NCBI GenBank assembly: GCA_033809415.1
Contig: JAPXLT010000048.1
Span: 1-21,334, forward strand
Direction of reading: 5' to 3'
Source of the DNA: JAQVUB01 sp033809415
Lineage (GTDB): Bacteria; Verrucomicrobiota; Lentisphaeria; Oligosphaerales; Oligosphaeraceae
Length of the DNA: 21,334 nt
Both the position numbers and the translations under genes were made by a program. Below are positions 1 through 7,590 of the stretch, piece after piece. How positions within the stretch are numbered: the first letter of the stretch is position 1; each line of letters starts with the position of its first letter. The notes below the pieces were generated by a model. The model did not search any database. It saw only the letters and a program-made list of their open reading frames with translations, and was not told where the DNA came from.

Positions 1-66
1 GTGCGGGGGGCGTAGTGCGGGGTGCGGGGGGGCGGGGTGCGGGGTGCGGGGTGCGTGGTGCGGGGC
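1..66. repeat. Degenerate G-rich heptamer array (GGGGTGC type)
   Basis: Repeated GGGGTGC-like units with irregular G runs start at the first base, so the left boundary is outside the window. The unit is the reverse complement of the CGCACCC units at 11236-11310. Runs of four or more G separated by TGC give G-quadruplex potential on the plus strand. No gene is visible here. Confidence 0.85.
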
Positions 67-77
67 GTCTGTGTTCT

Positions 78-104
78 GTCCACCATGTCCACCATGTCCA
101 TCTG
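78..104. repeat. Short nonamer array (TGTCCACCA type)
   Basis: About three 9-bp units of the form TGTCCACCA follow the heptamer array directly. The same order, heptamers then TGTCCACC nonamers, recurs at 20950-21067. The rest of 105-160 upstream of the LamG gene shows nothing I can name. Confidence 0.7.
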
Positions 105-172
105 CGGATGAAATACGTCCGAAAACCTTGGGCGAAGTTTAGGTAATAACCTGTAAAAAAAGGAGATTGAAC

Positions 173-940
173 ATGTACATTGCACTCTTCATTGCTTGCT
201 GTCTTTGCGGTGTCCTTCCTGTCATCGGGCAGGAGACAGCTGAAAATGCGCCGGAAAAACGCCTCATCGCTTATTGGAGTTTTGACGAGGGCGAAGGCTT
301 GACGGTTGCCGATCACAGCGGCTCCGGTTATCATGGGAAAATTGCCAATGACATGCGGGCGGTTAAATGGGTTGATGGATACAAGGGCAAGGCGCTGGCG
401 TTCGACAGTACACTGCCGAAAGGCGAAAAGAATACTGCCGGCGCAGTAGTCGTCCCAAGGTTCCCGACGGATTTCAGCCAGGGACTGACGGTTGCCTGCC
501 GGGTGAAAATGGACGCCAAGGCGGACTGGCAGCGCCGGGTTTACAATCTGGTCACCTTTTCCGCAGGAACTTACGGACCAGGCTTCATTTTGTATTACAA
601 TTGGAGATACTACATGTTTCTGTCAGGACCCGGAGGAGCGGACGGCCACAAAACAAAGTGGGATGTTCGCGCTGCCGTGCCAGACCTGCGTGATCAATGG
701 GTTCACGTCTGCGCCACCTTTGATGGGAAAAAAGGACGCATGTACATTGATGGCAAAATGCTGGCGGAATCCCCTGAAGAGGTCGCGTATTATCCGCAGA
801 CCTCGAAAACCTCGACGCTCACCATCGGCTCAGGTTGGGCGGGGCAAGCCAACGGGTTCCCAGGCATAATCGATGAACTCAAAATCTACAATTACCCGCT
901 GACACCATCCGAAATCATCAACCAGGCAAAGCTGGACTGA
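173..940 (+). CDS. Secreted LamG/concanavalin A-like jellyroll protein
   Basis: Predicted 255 residues. The ATG at 173 is chosen over the TTG at 167 because AGGAG at 161-165 sits 7 nt upstream. Residues 1 to about 20 form a signal peptide (hydrophobic IALFIACCLCGVLPVIG). The rest matches the Laminin_G_3/concanavalin-like fold: an opening strand LIAYWSFDEGEGLTVADHSG, a central VCRVKMDAK strand, a WVHVCATFDGKKGRMYIDGK strand pair, and the usual closing IDELKIYNYPLTPSEI. Proteins of this type bind carbohydrate or act as adhesion modules; no catalytic residues are apparent. It stands alone between repeat regions, with 324 bp of gene-free DNA after it. Export and fold are well supported; the ligand is unknown. 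Confidence 0.85.
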   Translation: MYIALFIACCLCGVLPVIGQETAENAPEKRLIAYWSFDEGEGLTVADHSGSGYHGKIANDMRAVKWVDGYKGKALAFDSTLPKGEKNTAGAVVVPRFPTDFSQGLTVACRVKMDAKADWQRRVYNLVTFSAGTYGPGFILYYNWRYYMFLSGPGGADGHKTKWDVRAAVPDLRDQWVHVCATFDGKKGRMYIDGKMLAESPEEVAYYPQTSKTSTLTIGSGWAGQANGFPGIIDELKIYNYPLTPSEIINQAKLD

Positions 941-960
941 TGACCTTCCAACGCCATCTT

Positions 961-1228
961 CGGTAAAAAACGGGGAGTTTTCATTCATTTTCATGGACAT
1001 GGACAAGAATGGACATCATGGACGGAATGGACACGATGGACTTGCCGTTTGATGGACGAATGGACAGGTTCAAGGACGTCACCTGCTGCACGTGTCCATT
1101 CTGTCCATAAAGACGTGTCCATTTGTGTCCATGACGTCCATTGCGTCCATCGTGTCCCTGTCCATTAAAAAACGAGACATTTCCCGATATGATTGAGAGA
1201 ATGAAAACGTCCTGCGGTAAAAAACGGG
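961..1228. repeat. Palindromic array of ATGGAC / GTCCAT units with 14-bp flanking direct repeats
   Basis: The 324-bp gap between genes holds eight ATGGAC units (starts 993, 999, 1009, 1018, 1027, 1036, 1052, 1060). They face seven GTCCAT units (1094, 1103, 1117, 1127, 1136, 1145, 1160) and one GTCCCT variant (1154). Most units are spaced 9 bp apart with a variable 3-bp filler. The two arms are inverted, so 993-1165 is a large imperfect palindrome with its centre near 1079. A 14-bp direct repeat, CGGTAAAAAACGGG, brackets it at 961-974 and 1215-1228. Confidence 0.85.
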
Positions 1229-1264
1229 AATCGCTGATTCCGCCAATGCATGGAAAGGTAGAGT

Positions 1265-2560
1265 ATGACTTTTAAAAAAGAGGCAAAATTTAGCAGGGAG
1301 AATTTCCAGTCAGGACGTGCTGACGGGCGTTTTGACCGTTCGCTGGGTTTCATTTATGACTTCCTGCGCCGAAAAGAACCGGCTCTGTCTTTCGATAAAG
1401 TGACCACGCCGGAAGAATTTCCAGCCTGGCGCGAGAAGGTGCGTGTCAAGTTACGCGAGCTTTTACGCATGCGAGACCATGCACAACCTGAATTTGTTCT
1501 GCTGAAAGATGAAAAACGGGAGGGATACCGACTTTTCCACTATGAATTCTATCCCGAAGAAAATCTGGCAGTTCCCTTTCTGATGCTGATTCCGGACGAT
1601 GTACTTGCCGGTGCCCGCAAAGCTCCCGCAGTGATCTGCAATTCAGGTGCTGGTGCCAGCAAGGAATCCCTGGCCGGAGAGCCTTCGACGTATCCCAACC
1701 GCTATCCGTTGCGCAACCGGCAGGCCTGGTGGTATGTCAAAGCAGGCTTTATCTCCATTGCCGTTGATAATCCCGGGACAGCCAGTTGCAGCGAGCCAGG
1801 CATCCCATATGGATTGACACAACTGCGCTTCTACTCCCTGCTGTTGCGTTCCGGACGCACATACCAAGGCTTTATTACCGAACAACGCCTGATGCTGCTC
1901 GAATTTCTTAAGAATCATCCGCTGGTTGATGCCGAACGACTGGCCTGCTCCGGCCTTTCCCTGGGCTGCGGCGGTGTCCTTTATACGACCGTCCTTTCAG
2001 ATGACGTTAAAGCGATGATCTATAATGATTTTGTTTGCGACGGAGACGCCCGCATCTTCAGCGTGACCGAATTCCCAGCCAGTCCGGTAATGGCAGCCAG
2101 TTTCATTCCGGGTGCTGCGGACTGGTTTGCCATACAGCCGGATTTGACGGCGTCGGTTGCGCCGCGTCCTGTTCTTCTGGCGGAAGGAGGCGCCTGGAAA
2201 GGGAACATTGAAAAGATCGTGCGTGCGTATGAATTGCTGGGCGCCAGGGAAAATCTGTCTTTGCACTATTATCGAAAGTATTCCGATCCTGCTTCCCGGC
2301 AATATGATGACGTGGACTTGCGCAATACAACGGGGCTGACACCGATGGATTTTCTTGATCATTCCTACGTCGATGTCAGTCAGCACAGCTTCCATCCTGA
2401 ACTGGCCATCCCCTGGCTCACAAAACTCTTTTTCGGAAAAGAATGCGACAACCCTGGATTGCTTCGAGAAATCAACGATTCCATCCATGAAAAAGAACAC
2501 TTTTTCAATGCCGATGATGAAGAAATTTTCCCTGAGGAAAAAGTAAAAACATCCAAATAA
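1265..2560 (+). CDS. Alpha/beta-hydrolase, acetyl xylan esterase-like
   Basis: Predicted 431 residues with no signal peptide, so probably cytoplasmic. The protein resembles the large alpha/beta-hydrolases often annotated as acetyl xylan esterase or dienelactone hydrolase-like (Abhydrolase_7 type). The nucleophile elbow is GLSLG at residues 230-234 with Ser232, followed by CGG. Before it come the strands PAVICNSGAG (about 121-130) and ISIAVDNPGTAS (about 163-174). After it, APRPVLLAEGG (about 299-309) is where the catalytic acid usually lies, but no Asp is obvious there. A His in DVSQHSFHPELAIPWL (His374 or His377) is the likely catalytic base. The next gene starts 30 bp downstream, so the two form an operon. 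Role by inference: deacylation of a sugar or glycan fragment. Family confidence is good; substrate unknown. Confidence 0.8.
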   Translation: MTFKKEAKFSRENFQSGRADGRFDRSLGFIYDFLRRKEPALSFDKVTTPEEFPAWREKVRVKLRELLRMRDHAQPEFVLLKDEKREGYRLFHYEFYPEENLAVPFLMLIPDDVLAGARKAPAVICNSGAGASKESLAGEPSTYPNRYPLRNRQAWWYVKAGFISIAVDNPGTASCSEPGIPYGLTQLRFYSLLLRSGRTYQGFITEQRLMLLEFLKNHPLVDAERLACSGLSLGCGGVLYTTVLSDDVKAMIYNDFVCDGDARIFSVTEFPASPVMAASFIPGAADWFAIQPDLTASVAPRPVLLAEGGAWKGNIEKIVRAYELLGARENLSLHYYRKYSDPASRQYDDVDLRNTTGLTPMDFLDHSYVDVSQHSFHPELAIPWLTKLFFGKECDNPGLLREINDSIHEKEHFFNADDEEIFPEEKVKTSK

Positions 2561-2590
2561 CGGATCATCCCCAAAAGGAGGAAGCTTTCT

Positions 2591-4390
2591 ATGAGGATCA
2601 TGAACTGGAATGGCTGGATACTTCTTGATGAACTGGACCTGCCGCCCGGTGGAGGAGTCAAAGCCGAATTTCTCGCTGACACCGGTCGCTTCGAGCCGGC
2701 CTGCCTTTTCCCAAATCTCAGCGAAGAGACGCTTTTCGAGGCTCACAACCATCAGGATTGGAACTGGGCCACAGAATACCGCGGGCTGGTGCCTGAGCGC
2801 ATGATTCGCGACAACCGGGTCTACTGGAACTATTACGTCAACTTCGCTGGGCTGCCAGAAAATCCACACCGCACGCTTCGAGTGACTCGCTATGCTTCCG
2901 GCGGACGCGTCCTTTCCTGTACCGAAGAATCCGTCAGCATCGATCCCGGCGACACCGTTTTTTTGAGCAATTGGCATGAGTGGGAAGGTGCCCCGATTCA
3001 TCGTTATACCGGCATGGAGCCAAACCGGCAAAGCGATCCGGCGGATGCTTCCCCCGGCTGGACAGTGGCCAATTGCATTTTCGGACAACCCCGCCTGACT
3101 ATTTTTGGAACGGAAGAAGTGCCGCCACTGTCGTACTGTCCACAGCTTTCAGGACGCTATGATCTGTACCTTTGCCTGAAAGAGGAGGTGCTCGAATGCG
3201 ATCTGGAATTGCCCGGAACTAACGTGCTCGAGCACTTGCTGATCACGCCGCGAACCATTCCGTTTAATAAATTCTGGAAAGAGTTGTATATCGGAGCGTA
3301 TGATTTCACCAAAAGCGACTGCATCCGCATTCATCAGGTGACATCGACTCGTTTCAATAAATTGCGTCGCTTTGGAGATATTTTCTATTTCAAGCTGGTG
3401 CCGACGCAGAGAGTTGTGAAAAAATCGAGGGTGGCCGGTCGTTTGCAGGAGATTTTATTCTACAGCGAACCCTACAGCATTGCCTATTACCATCGCCTGC
3501 AAAATGAGCAAATGGCTGAAAAGCTCGTCGACGAGTATGCCGCTCTCGGAGTGGACAAGGTTATTTGCCAGATGGGGCGCACAGGCTCCTTTGTGCTCTA
3601 TGCGAATAGTGTCAGCACCCGCGGGCGCGCCGGCGATGTACGCGGAGATGACCAGCAAAGCTCGAACGGGGTCGCGGAAATGATGAAGCATATGGATATC
3701 TTGGAAGTGCTGCCGCCACTCTGTCGTAAAAAGGGTATCAAATTCCTAGCCAACATGGGGGTGAATTCCTCATACGTCGGCAGCCCCCTGGAGACGAAGT
3801 TTTCAATGCAGCATCCGGAATATTACCACCACCACCTACTGGATTTCTCGATCCCTGAAGTCATCGATTTCGCCACGGAAAACTTTCGCGAAATGGCCCG
3901 CTATGAAATCGATGGACTGAGCGTTTCGCACACAAGATATCCCTATTGGCAGACGAAAGACACCATTCTCGCTTTTCATCGCGGGATCGTCGAGAAGATC
4001 GGCTGGCAACGACGCCGCGAACTGGAACTCAACATCAGTTTTGTCTGCGATGATCCGGACTATTATCAGGCCATTGAAATCATGATGCAAGAAGACCTGA
4101 TTGATTCCATTGTGCCGGGTAATATGATGTGCATCCACCCTCCAGTCAACCTGACTCCGTACATCCAGCTGGCCGAGCGTTGGGGAAAAACCGTCTATGG
4201 GATGATCGATGGATGGGGACTCTCGAACGCAGGCATGAATACCAGCGTTCTGCCACGCCCCGCAGAATGCGAAATCCTCGCTGAACGGTACATCAATCAA
4301 GGAGCAAAAGGACTCTATTTCTATCAGAGCGAACAAATCCTCTCGAATCCCTTCATGCGCCGCTTTGTGAAAAGCCTGAAACTGCCTTGA
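2591..4390 (+). CDS. TIM-barrel glycoside hydrolase-like protein, GHL10/DUF4015-like C-terminal half
   Basis: Predicted 599 residues, no signal peptide. AAGGAGG at 2575-2581 lies 9 nt before the ATG at 2591; an in-frame ATG at 2600 is the alternative. The N-terminal half (to about 280) is beta-rich and not recognised. The C-terminal half reads as a TIM barrel. It begins near EILFYSEPYSIAYYHR, has KLVDEYAALGVDKVICQMG and KKGIKFLANMGVNSSYVGS, then YEIDGLSVSHTRYPYWQ (Asp441) and GKTVYGMIDGWG, and ends with INQGAKGLYFY. The Asp441 block resembles the DGIHLDxxRYP block of GHL10-type glycosidases, but Ser stands where the second Asp would be. It is the second gene of the operon with the esterase. 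The glycosidase relation is inferred from fold-like motifs; it could be a non-catalytic relative. Confidence 0.65.
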   Translation: MRIMNWNGWILLDELDLPPGGGVKAEFLADTGRFEPACLFPNLSEETLFEAHNHQDWNWATEYRGLVPERMIRDNRVYWNYYVNFAGLPENPHRTLRVTRYASGGRVLSCTEESVSIDPGDTVFLSNWHEWEGAPIHRYTGMEPNRQSDPADASPGWTVANCIFGQPRLTIFGTEEVPPLSYCPQLSGRYDLYLCLKEEVLECDLELPGTNVLEHLLITPRTIPFNKFWKELYIGAYDFTKSDCIRIHQVTSTRFNKLRRFGDIFYFKLVPTQRVVKKSRVAGRLQEILFYSEPYSIAYYHRLQNEQMAEKLVDEYAALGVDKVICQMGRTGSFVLYANSVSTRGRAGDVRGDDQQSSNGVAEMMKHMDILEVLPPLCRKKGIKFLANMGVNSSYVGSPLETKFSMQHPEYYHHHLLDFSIPEVIDFATENFREMARYEIDGLSVSHTRYPYWQTKDTILAFHRGIVEKIGWQRRRELELNISFVCDDPDYYQAIEIMMQEDLIDSIVPGNMMCIHPPVNLTPYIQLAERWGKTVYGMIDGWGLSNAGMNTSVLPRPAECEILAERYINQGAKGLYFYQSEQILSNPFMRRFVKSLKLP

Positions 4391-4570
4391 AAAGGGGCAG
4401 GGTGCAGGGGGCAGGGTGAAGGGGGAAGGGGGAAGGGTGAAGAAGGTTTAAAAAGTGACGCGACCGTCCCGGTTGTGATTTCTGATTACTCGCCGACGCC
4501 CGACAGGTCGGACGGGTCAGACAGGTCGGACGGGTCGGACAGGTCGGACGGGTCGGACGGGTCGGACGGA
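4391..4570. repeat. Composite repeat copy A: heptamers, conserved core, nonamers
   Basis: Three parts follow one another directly after a stop codon. At 4397-4438 lie degenerate G-rich heptamers (GGGGCAG, GGTGCAG, GGTGAAG, GGGGAAG). At 4445-4503 is a unique core starting GGTTTAAAAAGTG and ending CTCGCCGACGCCCGA. At 4504-4570 are seven nonamers of form CRGGTCGGA plus a partial unit. The core returns at 21176-21234 on the opposite strand with about two differences. The in-frame Ser-Asp-Gly/Arg translation across the nonamers is not a believable gene. Confidence 0.9.
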
Positions 4571-4596
4571 TTAGTCTCTTTCCGGCATAATTCTTT

Positions 4597-4677
4597 GCGC
4601 CGTAGGCGCTTCACCATGCTTAACCCCAAGCTTCCTGGGGTGGGAACACACCCAAGGACAGTGCCTTGTAAAGGCAC
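4597..4677. repeat. Three consecutive perfect hairpins, REP-like
   Basis: Three short perfect inverted repeats follow one another. GCGCC/GGCGC is at 4597-4609 with a 3-nt loop. ACCCCA/TGGGGT is at 4623-4641 with a 7-nt loop. GTGCCTT/AAGGCAC is at 4661-4677 with a 3-nt loop. None is followed by a T tract, so they are not classic terminators. The paired-hairpin layout recalls the cluster at 12943-13042. They lie between composite repeat A and the FG-GAP gene. Confidence 0.65.
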
Positions 4678-4723
4678 CACAATCAGACAGGAAAGTGCTT
4701 ATGTGCCAAAAACTAGGACAAAA

Positions 4724-4747
4724 AGTCAGTTTTGACTGCTTTTTTTT
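4724..4747 (+). terminator. Weak terminator-like hairpin with T tract
   Basis: A 5-bp stem AGTCA/TGACT (4724-4728 and 4733-4737) with a 4-nt loop is followed by eight T residues at 4740-4747. It could end readthrough from the esterase operon or attenuate the FG-GAP gene, which starts 38 nt later. The stem is short and A/T-rich, so this is a weak call. Confidence 0.25.
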
Positions 4748-4785
4748 GGACAAAGTGGACTCGCCGGAATACTCAGGAAAAACCG

Positions 4786-7473
4786 ATGCATAAAAATCAA
4801 ATTTGGACAACAAAGGGCTTTGATGCCTTTCGCCGCGGCAGTTTTGGCAATGGCGGCCATAACCTCTATGTCTCGAAGGCCGGGATTCTGCAGCGCATTT
4901 TTCAGTATGACCTGAACCAGGACGGCTATTTTGATCTGGTTTTTGCGAATTGCCAGAATCATCACGAGTCCGCCCCGTCCTTTGTCTATACCTTGGCTGG
5001 CGACCGCGAGGAACTCCCCGGGCAAGGCGCTTTGTGCGGCATGGTTGTTGACCTTTACGGCACTGGCTTCAAGGACTTGGTGGTCACCGGCTATTATGAT
5101 ATGGCCGCCCCTTTTGCCTCGACTGACATCTATTTTGCCTCGAAGCAAGGCTATTCCGAGAACCGGCATATCCGCATACCGACACCATATGCGGAAGATT
5201 GCTGCCATGGCGATTTCAAAGGGCAAGGCAAGCGTGCCCTTGCCTTTGCCATGCCCAACTATCAGAAAGTGCGCTTGTTTTATCCTACGGAATTAGGCTT
5301 GGAATGGGCGCAATACGTCGACTTTCCGGTAACTGCACATCTGATCGCCGCTTGCGACCTTGATGGCGATGGCTTCGATGAACTCATCGTCCGGCAAAAA
5401 GACTGCACCGAAACAACGGTTTATTGGGGCGGCAAGGACGGGCTCTGCATCGAACGCTGCACCATTCTCCCGGCGCTTCCACCCGGCGAAATCCTGCAAC
5501 CCGAAGAGGAAAAAGCGTTGCAGAGTGACATGGAGAAGAAGTTCGAGGCGCCCCGTCTGCTGCAATCAGTGATCTGGAAGGGACGCCATTGCTTCACCCT
5601 TTCCACCGGGAAAAAAGTGTTCCTGTTCAGCGCTTCCAGCGAACGGAAACTCGAGTGCGTCCTGGAACTGGAAGTGCCCATGGCGCTGGCCGTGGCAATT
5701 GCGGACATCAACGGGGATGGTTTCCCCGACTTGGCAGCCGCCTGCCGGGTACGGAACCCGCAGGACAAGATGAAGCAGTGCAGCTTTATCTACTGGGGAG
5801 GACCGGATGGTCTGGATGCAAAACGCTGCACGGTACTGGATACTCGCCAAGCCTGCCATGTCGATATCAGCAACCGCAAGGACGATGGCACTTGTGATGT
5901 GCTCTTCTGCCAAAGTAGCGTTGACAGGACTTACTCGAACCAAGCCCTCCTCTTCCGAGGCGAAAAACAGGGCATCCATCCGGAACCGCTCCGTTTCCAC
6001 TCTGAAGACTCACGCAGGGCGTTTTTCGTCGAAAACCCGGCAATGGACAAGCGGATATTCCTGATCAACCACTACTCCCGCTCCTCGGTCGGTTTTGACA
6101 AAACCTTCATCTACTGGGGAGGGCCAAAAGGATATTCCCCGGAACGCTGCCTGCATGTGCCCTCATGGTGTGCAGTGGACGCCCTTTGCGCAGATTTCGA
6201 CGACGATGGCTGGGCGGAATTGCTGGTCTGCAACAACTCGGAAAACTCCCTGCACCTCGATCCCGGGCATCATGTGCATCATTTCGGGCCGGAAGGCTTT
6301 CAGCCGGAGCGCTCATATACCCTGAAAACCGATATCGGCTGGGGCACCGTGACGGGGGATTTCAACCATGACGGATACCTCGAGCTGATCACTGTCTGCA
6401 ACCATTGGAAGGACCTGCGTATTTTCTACCGCGACGCAAATGGATTCTCCCGTTATGAAGACATCCCGCTGAATGGCAAAGGCAGCCCAAGATGGATTCT
6501 TGCGGCCGACTTGAATAAAGACGGATGGTTGGACCTGATCGTCCCCCTGATCAATGCCGAACGCACCTTGATATTGTGGGGAGGGCCGGAAGGGTTCAGC
6601 TTGCAGCGCAGCAGCGAACTGGCTGTATATCATGGCGCTTGCGCAAGAGTGGCAGACTTGACTGGAAACGGGTATCCAGACCTGTTGATTGGCACACATA
6701 CAGAAACTCCAAGAAATGGAGAGCTGACTCCTCATCACCCGCATCATTCCTACTTGCATATCTATTGGAATGGACCCGATGGCTTGAGTGAAAACAACAA
6801 AACCATACTGCGTACCGACGCCTGTGACTCGATCAGCATCGCCGACTTTAACAACGATGGCTGGTTGGATGTCTTCTGTTGCAGCTATCATGGCGGAAAA
6901 GACCGGGATGTCAACTCCTTCCTCTACTGGAACAGGAACGGCTCCTTTCGGGCCTTGGACCGGGAACTGCTCTATACCCATTCCGCTTCCGGCAGCATTG
7001 CCGCCGACTTCAACGAAGACGGCTATGTCGATCTGGCGGTCGCCAATCATAAAGTTGATGGAGATCATCTCGGATTCTCCTCCGTCTGGTGGAATGGGCC
7101 AGATGGTTTCAACCGCAAAAATCGGGTAGATTTGCCAACGGCGGGTCCGCACGGCATGACGTCCGCCGAACCGGGCAATGCTCTGACCCGGGGGGCCGAG
7201 GAGTTTTACGAATCGGAAATCCTTCAGGCGGAAATCGATGTGCACTCCGCACAAGGCAAAATCGAGGCGGAGGTGCCAGCCAAAACCTGGGTAACGCTCA
7301 AGTTACGGGCAGCTACCAGCAAGGAGTTGCTCGATAAGACGCCATGGTGTGCTCCAGAGCAATTCACCTGCCGTAAGGGGGACTTTATGCAGTACCAGCT
7401 CGTGTTGGGCGCGATCAATTCCTTGCGAACCCCTCGAATCAGCGAAGTCGTCATCGAACTGAATGGCCAATAA
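4786..7473 (+). CDS. FG-GAP/VCBS repeat beta-propeller protein, no signal peptide
   Basis: Predicted 895 residues. The ATG at 4786 is preferred over an upstream in-frame TTG at 4732 because AGGA at 4775-4778 precedes it by 7 nt, and the TTG lies in the T-rich hairpin. At least ten calcium-loop blades of integrin alpha/FG-GAP type are visible. Examples are DLNQDGYFDLVFA (about 42), DLDGDGFDELIV, DINGDGFPDLAAA, DFDDDGWAELLV, DFNHDGYLELITV, DLNKDGWLDLIV, DLTGNGYPDLLIG, DFNNDGWLDVFCC and DFNEDGYVDLAVA (about 741). They are spaced by YWGGPDG-like strands. The last 110 residues, from EEFYESEILQAE to ISEVVIELNG, look like a separate beta-sandwich. Such propellers usually mediate extracellular binding, yet the start MHKNQIWTTKGFDAF is not a signal peptide. 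Fold is confident; role and location are not. Confidence 0.85.
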   Translation: MHKNQIWTTKGFDAFRRGSFGNGGHNLYVSKAGILQRIFQYDLNQDGYFDLVFANCQNHHESAPSFVYTLAGDREELPGQGALCGMVVDLYGTGFKDLVVTGYYDMAAPFASTDIYFASKQGYSENRHIRIPTPYAEDCCHGDFKGQGKRALAFAMPNYQKVRLFYPTELGLEWAQYVDFPVTAHLIAACDLDGDGFDELIVRQKDCTETTVYWGGKDGLCIERCTILPALPPGEILQPEEEKALQSDMEKKFEAPRLLQSVIWKGRHCFTLSTGKKVFLFSASSERKLECVLELEVPMALAVAIADINGDGFPDLAAACRVRNPQDKMKQCSFIYWGGPDGLDAKRCTVLDTRQACHVDISNRKDDGTCDVLFCQSSVDRTYSNQALLFRGEKQGIHPEPLRFHSEDSRRAFFVENPAMDKRIFLINHYSRSSVGFDKTFIYWGGPKGYSPERCLHVPSWCAVDALCADFDDDGWAELLVCNNSENSLHLDPGHHVHHFGPEGFQPERSYTLKTDIGWGTVTGDFNHDGYLELITVCNHWKDLRIFYRDANGFSRYEDIPLNGKGSPRWILAADLNKDGWLDLIVPLINAERTLILWGGPEGFSLQRSSELAVYHGACARVADLTGNGYPDLLIGTHTETPRNGELTPHHPHHSYLHIYWNGPDGLSENNKTILRTDACDSISIADFNNDGWLDVFCCSYHGGKDRDVNSFLYWNRNGSFRALDRELLYTHSASGSIAADFNEDGYVDLAVANHKVDGDHLGFSSVWWNGPDGFNRKNRVDLPTAGPHGMTSAEPGNALTRGAEEFYESEILQAEIDVHSAQGKIEAEVPAKTWVTLKLRAATSKELLDKTPWCAPEQFTCRKGDFMQYQLVLGAINSLRTPRISEVVIELNGQ

Positions 7474-7478
7474 TCGAT

Positions 7479-7527
7479 TTTTTAACAACGAACCACACGA
7501 AAAGGCACGAAAATTTTTAAAATTTTT
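7479..7527. repeat. Dispersed CGTG-type repeat, reverse orientation
   Basis: TTTTTTAACAACGAACCACA followed by CGAAAAGGCACGAAAATTTT belongs to a dispersed family. Other members are at 15856-15897, the end of the 11-bp array (13506-13528), and both arms of the elements at 17749-17937 and 19413-19601. The rest of 7528-7590 shows only the ribosome binding site of the next gene. Confidence 0.7.
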
Positions 7528-7590
7528 ATCGGGGTTGTTGCGGCGGTTGGCGATGTTGGAATCAGCCCTGAAGGTACAGGAGAGATCATC

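Noticed and set aside
1997..3088. 363-codon open frame on the minus strand
   Set aside because: It is antisense to the esterase and the TIM-barrel gene, has no ribosome binding site or family motifs, and mirrors their codon pattern.
4475..4735. Ser-Asp-Gly/Arg repeat protein
   Set aside because: The coding comes only from the 9-bp array. There is no ribosome binding site and the same array yields repeats in several frames on both strands.
4732..4785. Upstream TTG start for the FG-GAP gene
   Set aside because: It lies inside a terminator-like hairpin and T tract with no ribosome binding site, whereas ATG 4786 has AGGA at proper spacing.
6313..7254. 313-codon open frame on the minus strand
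   Set aside because: It is antisense to the FG-GAP gene. Its length comes from the repeated blade codons, and the protein has no recognisable domain.
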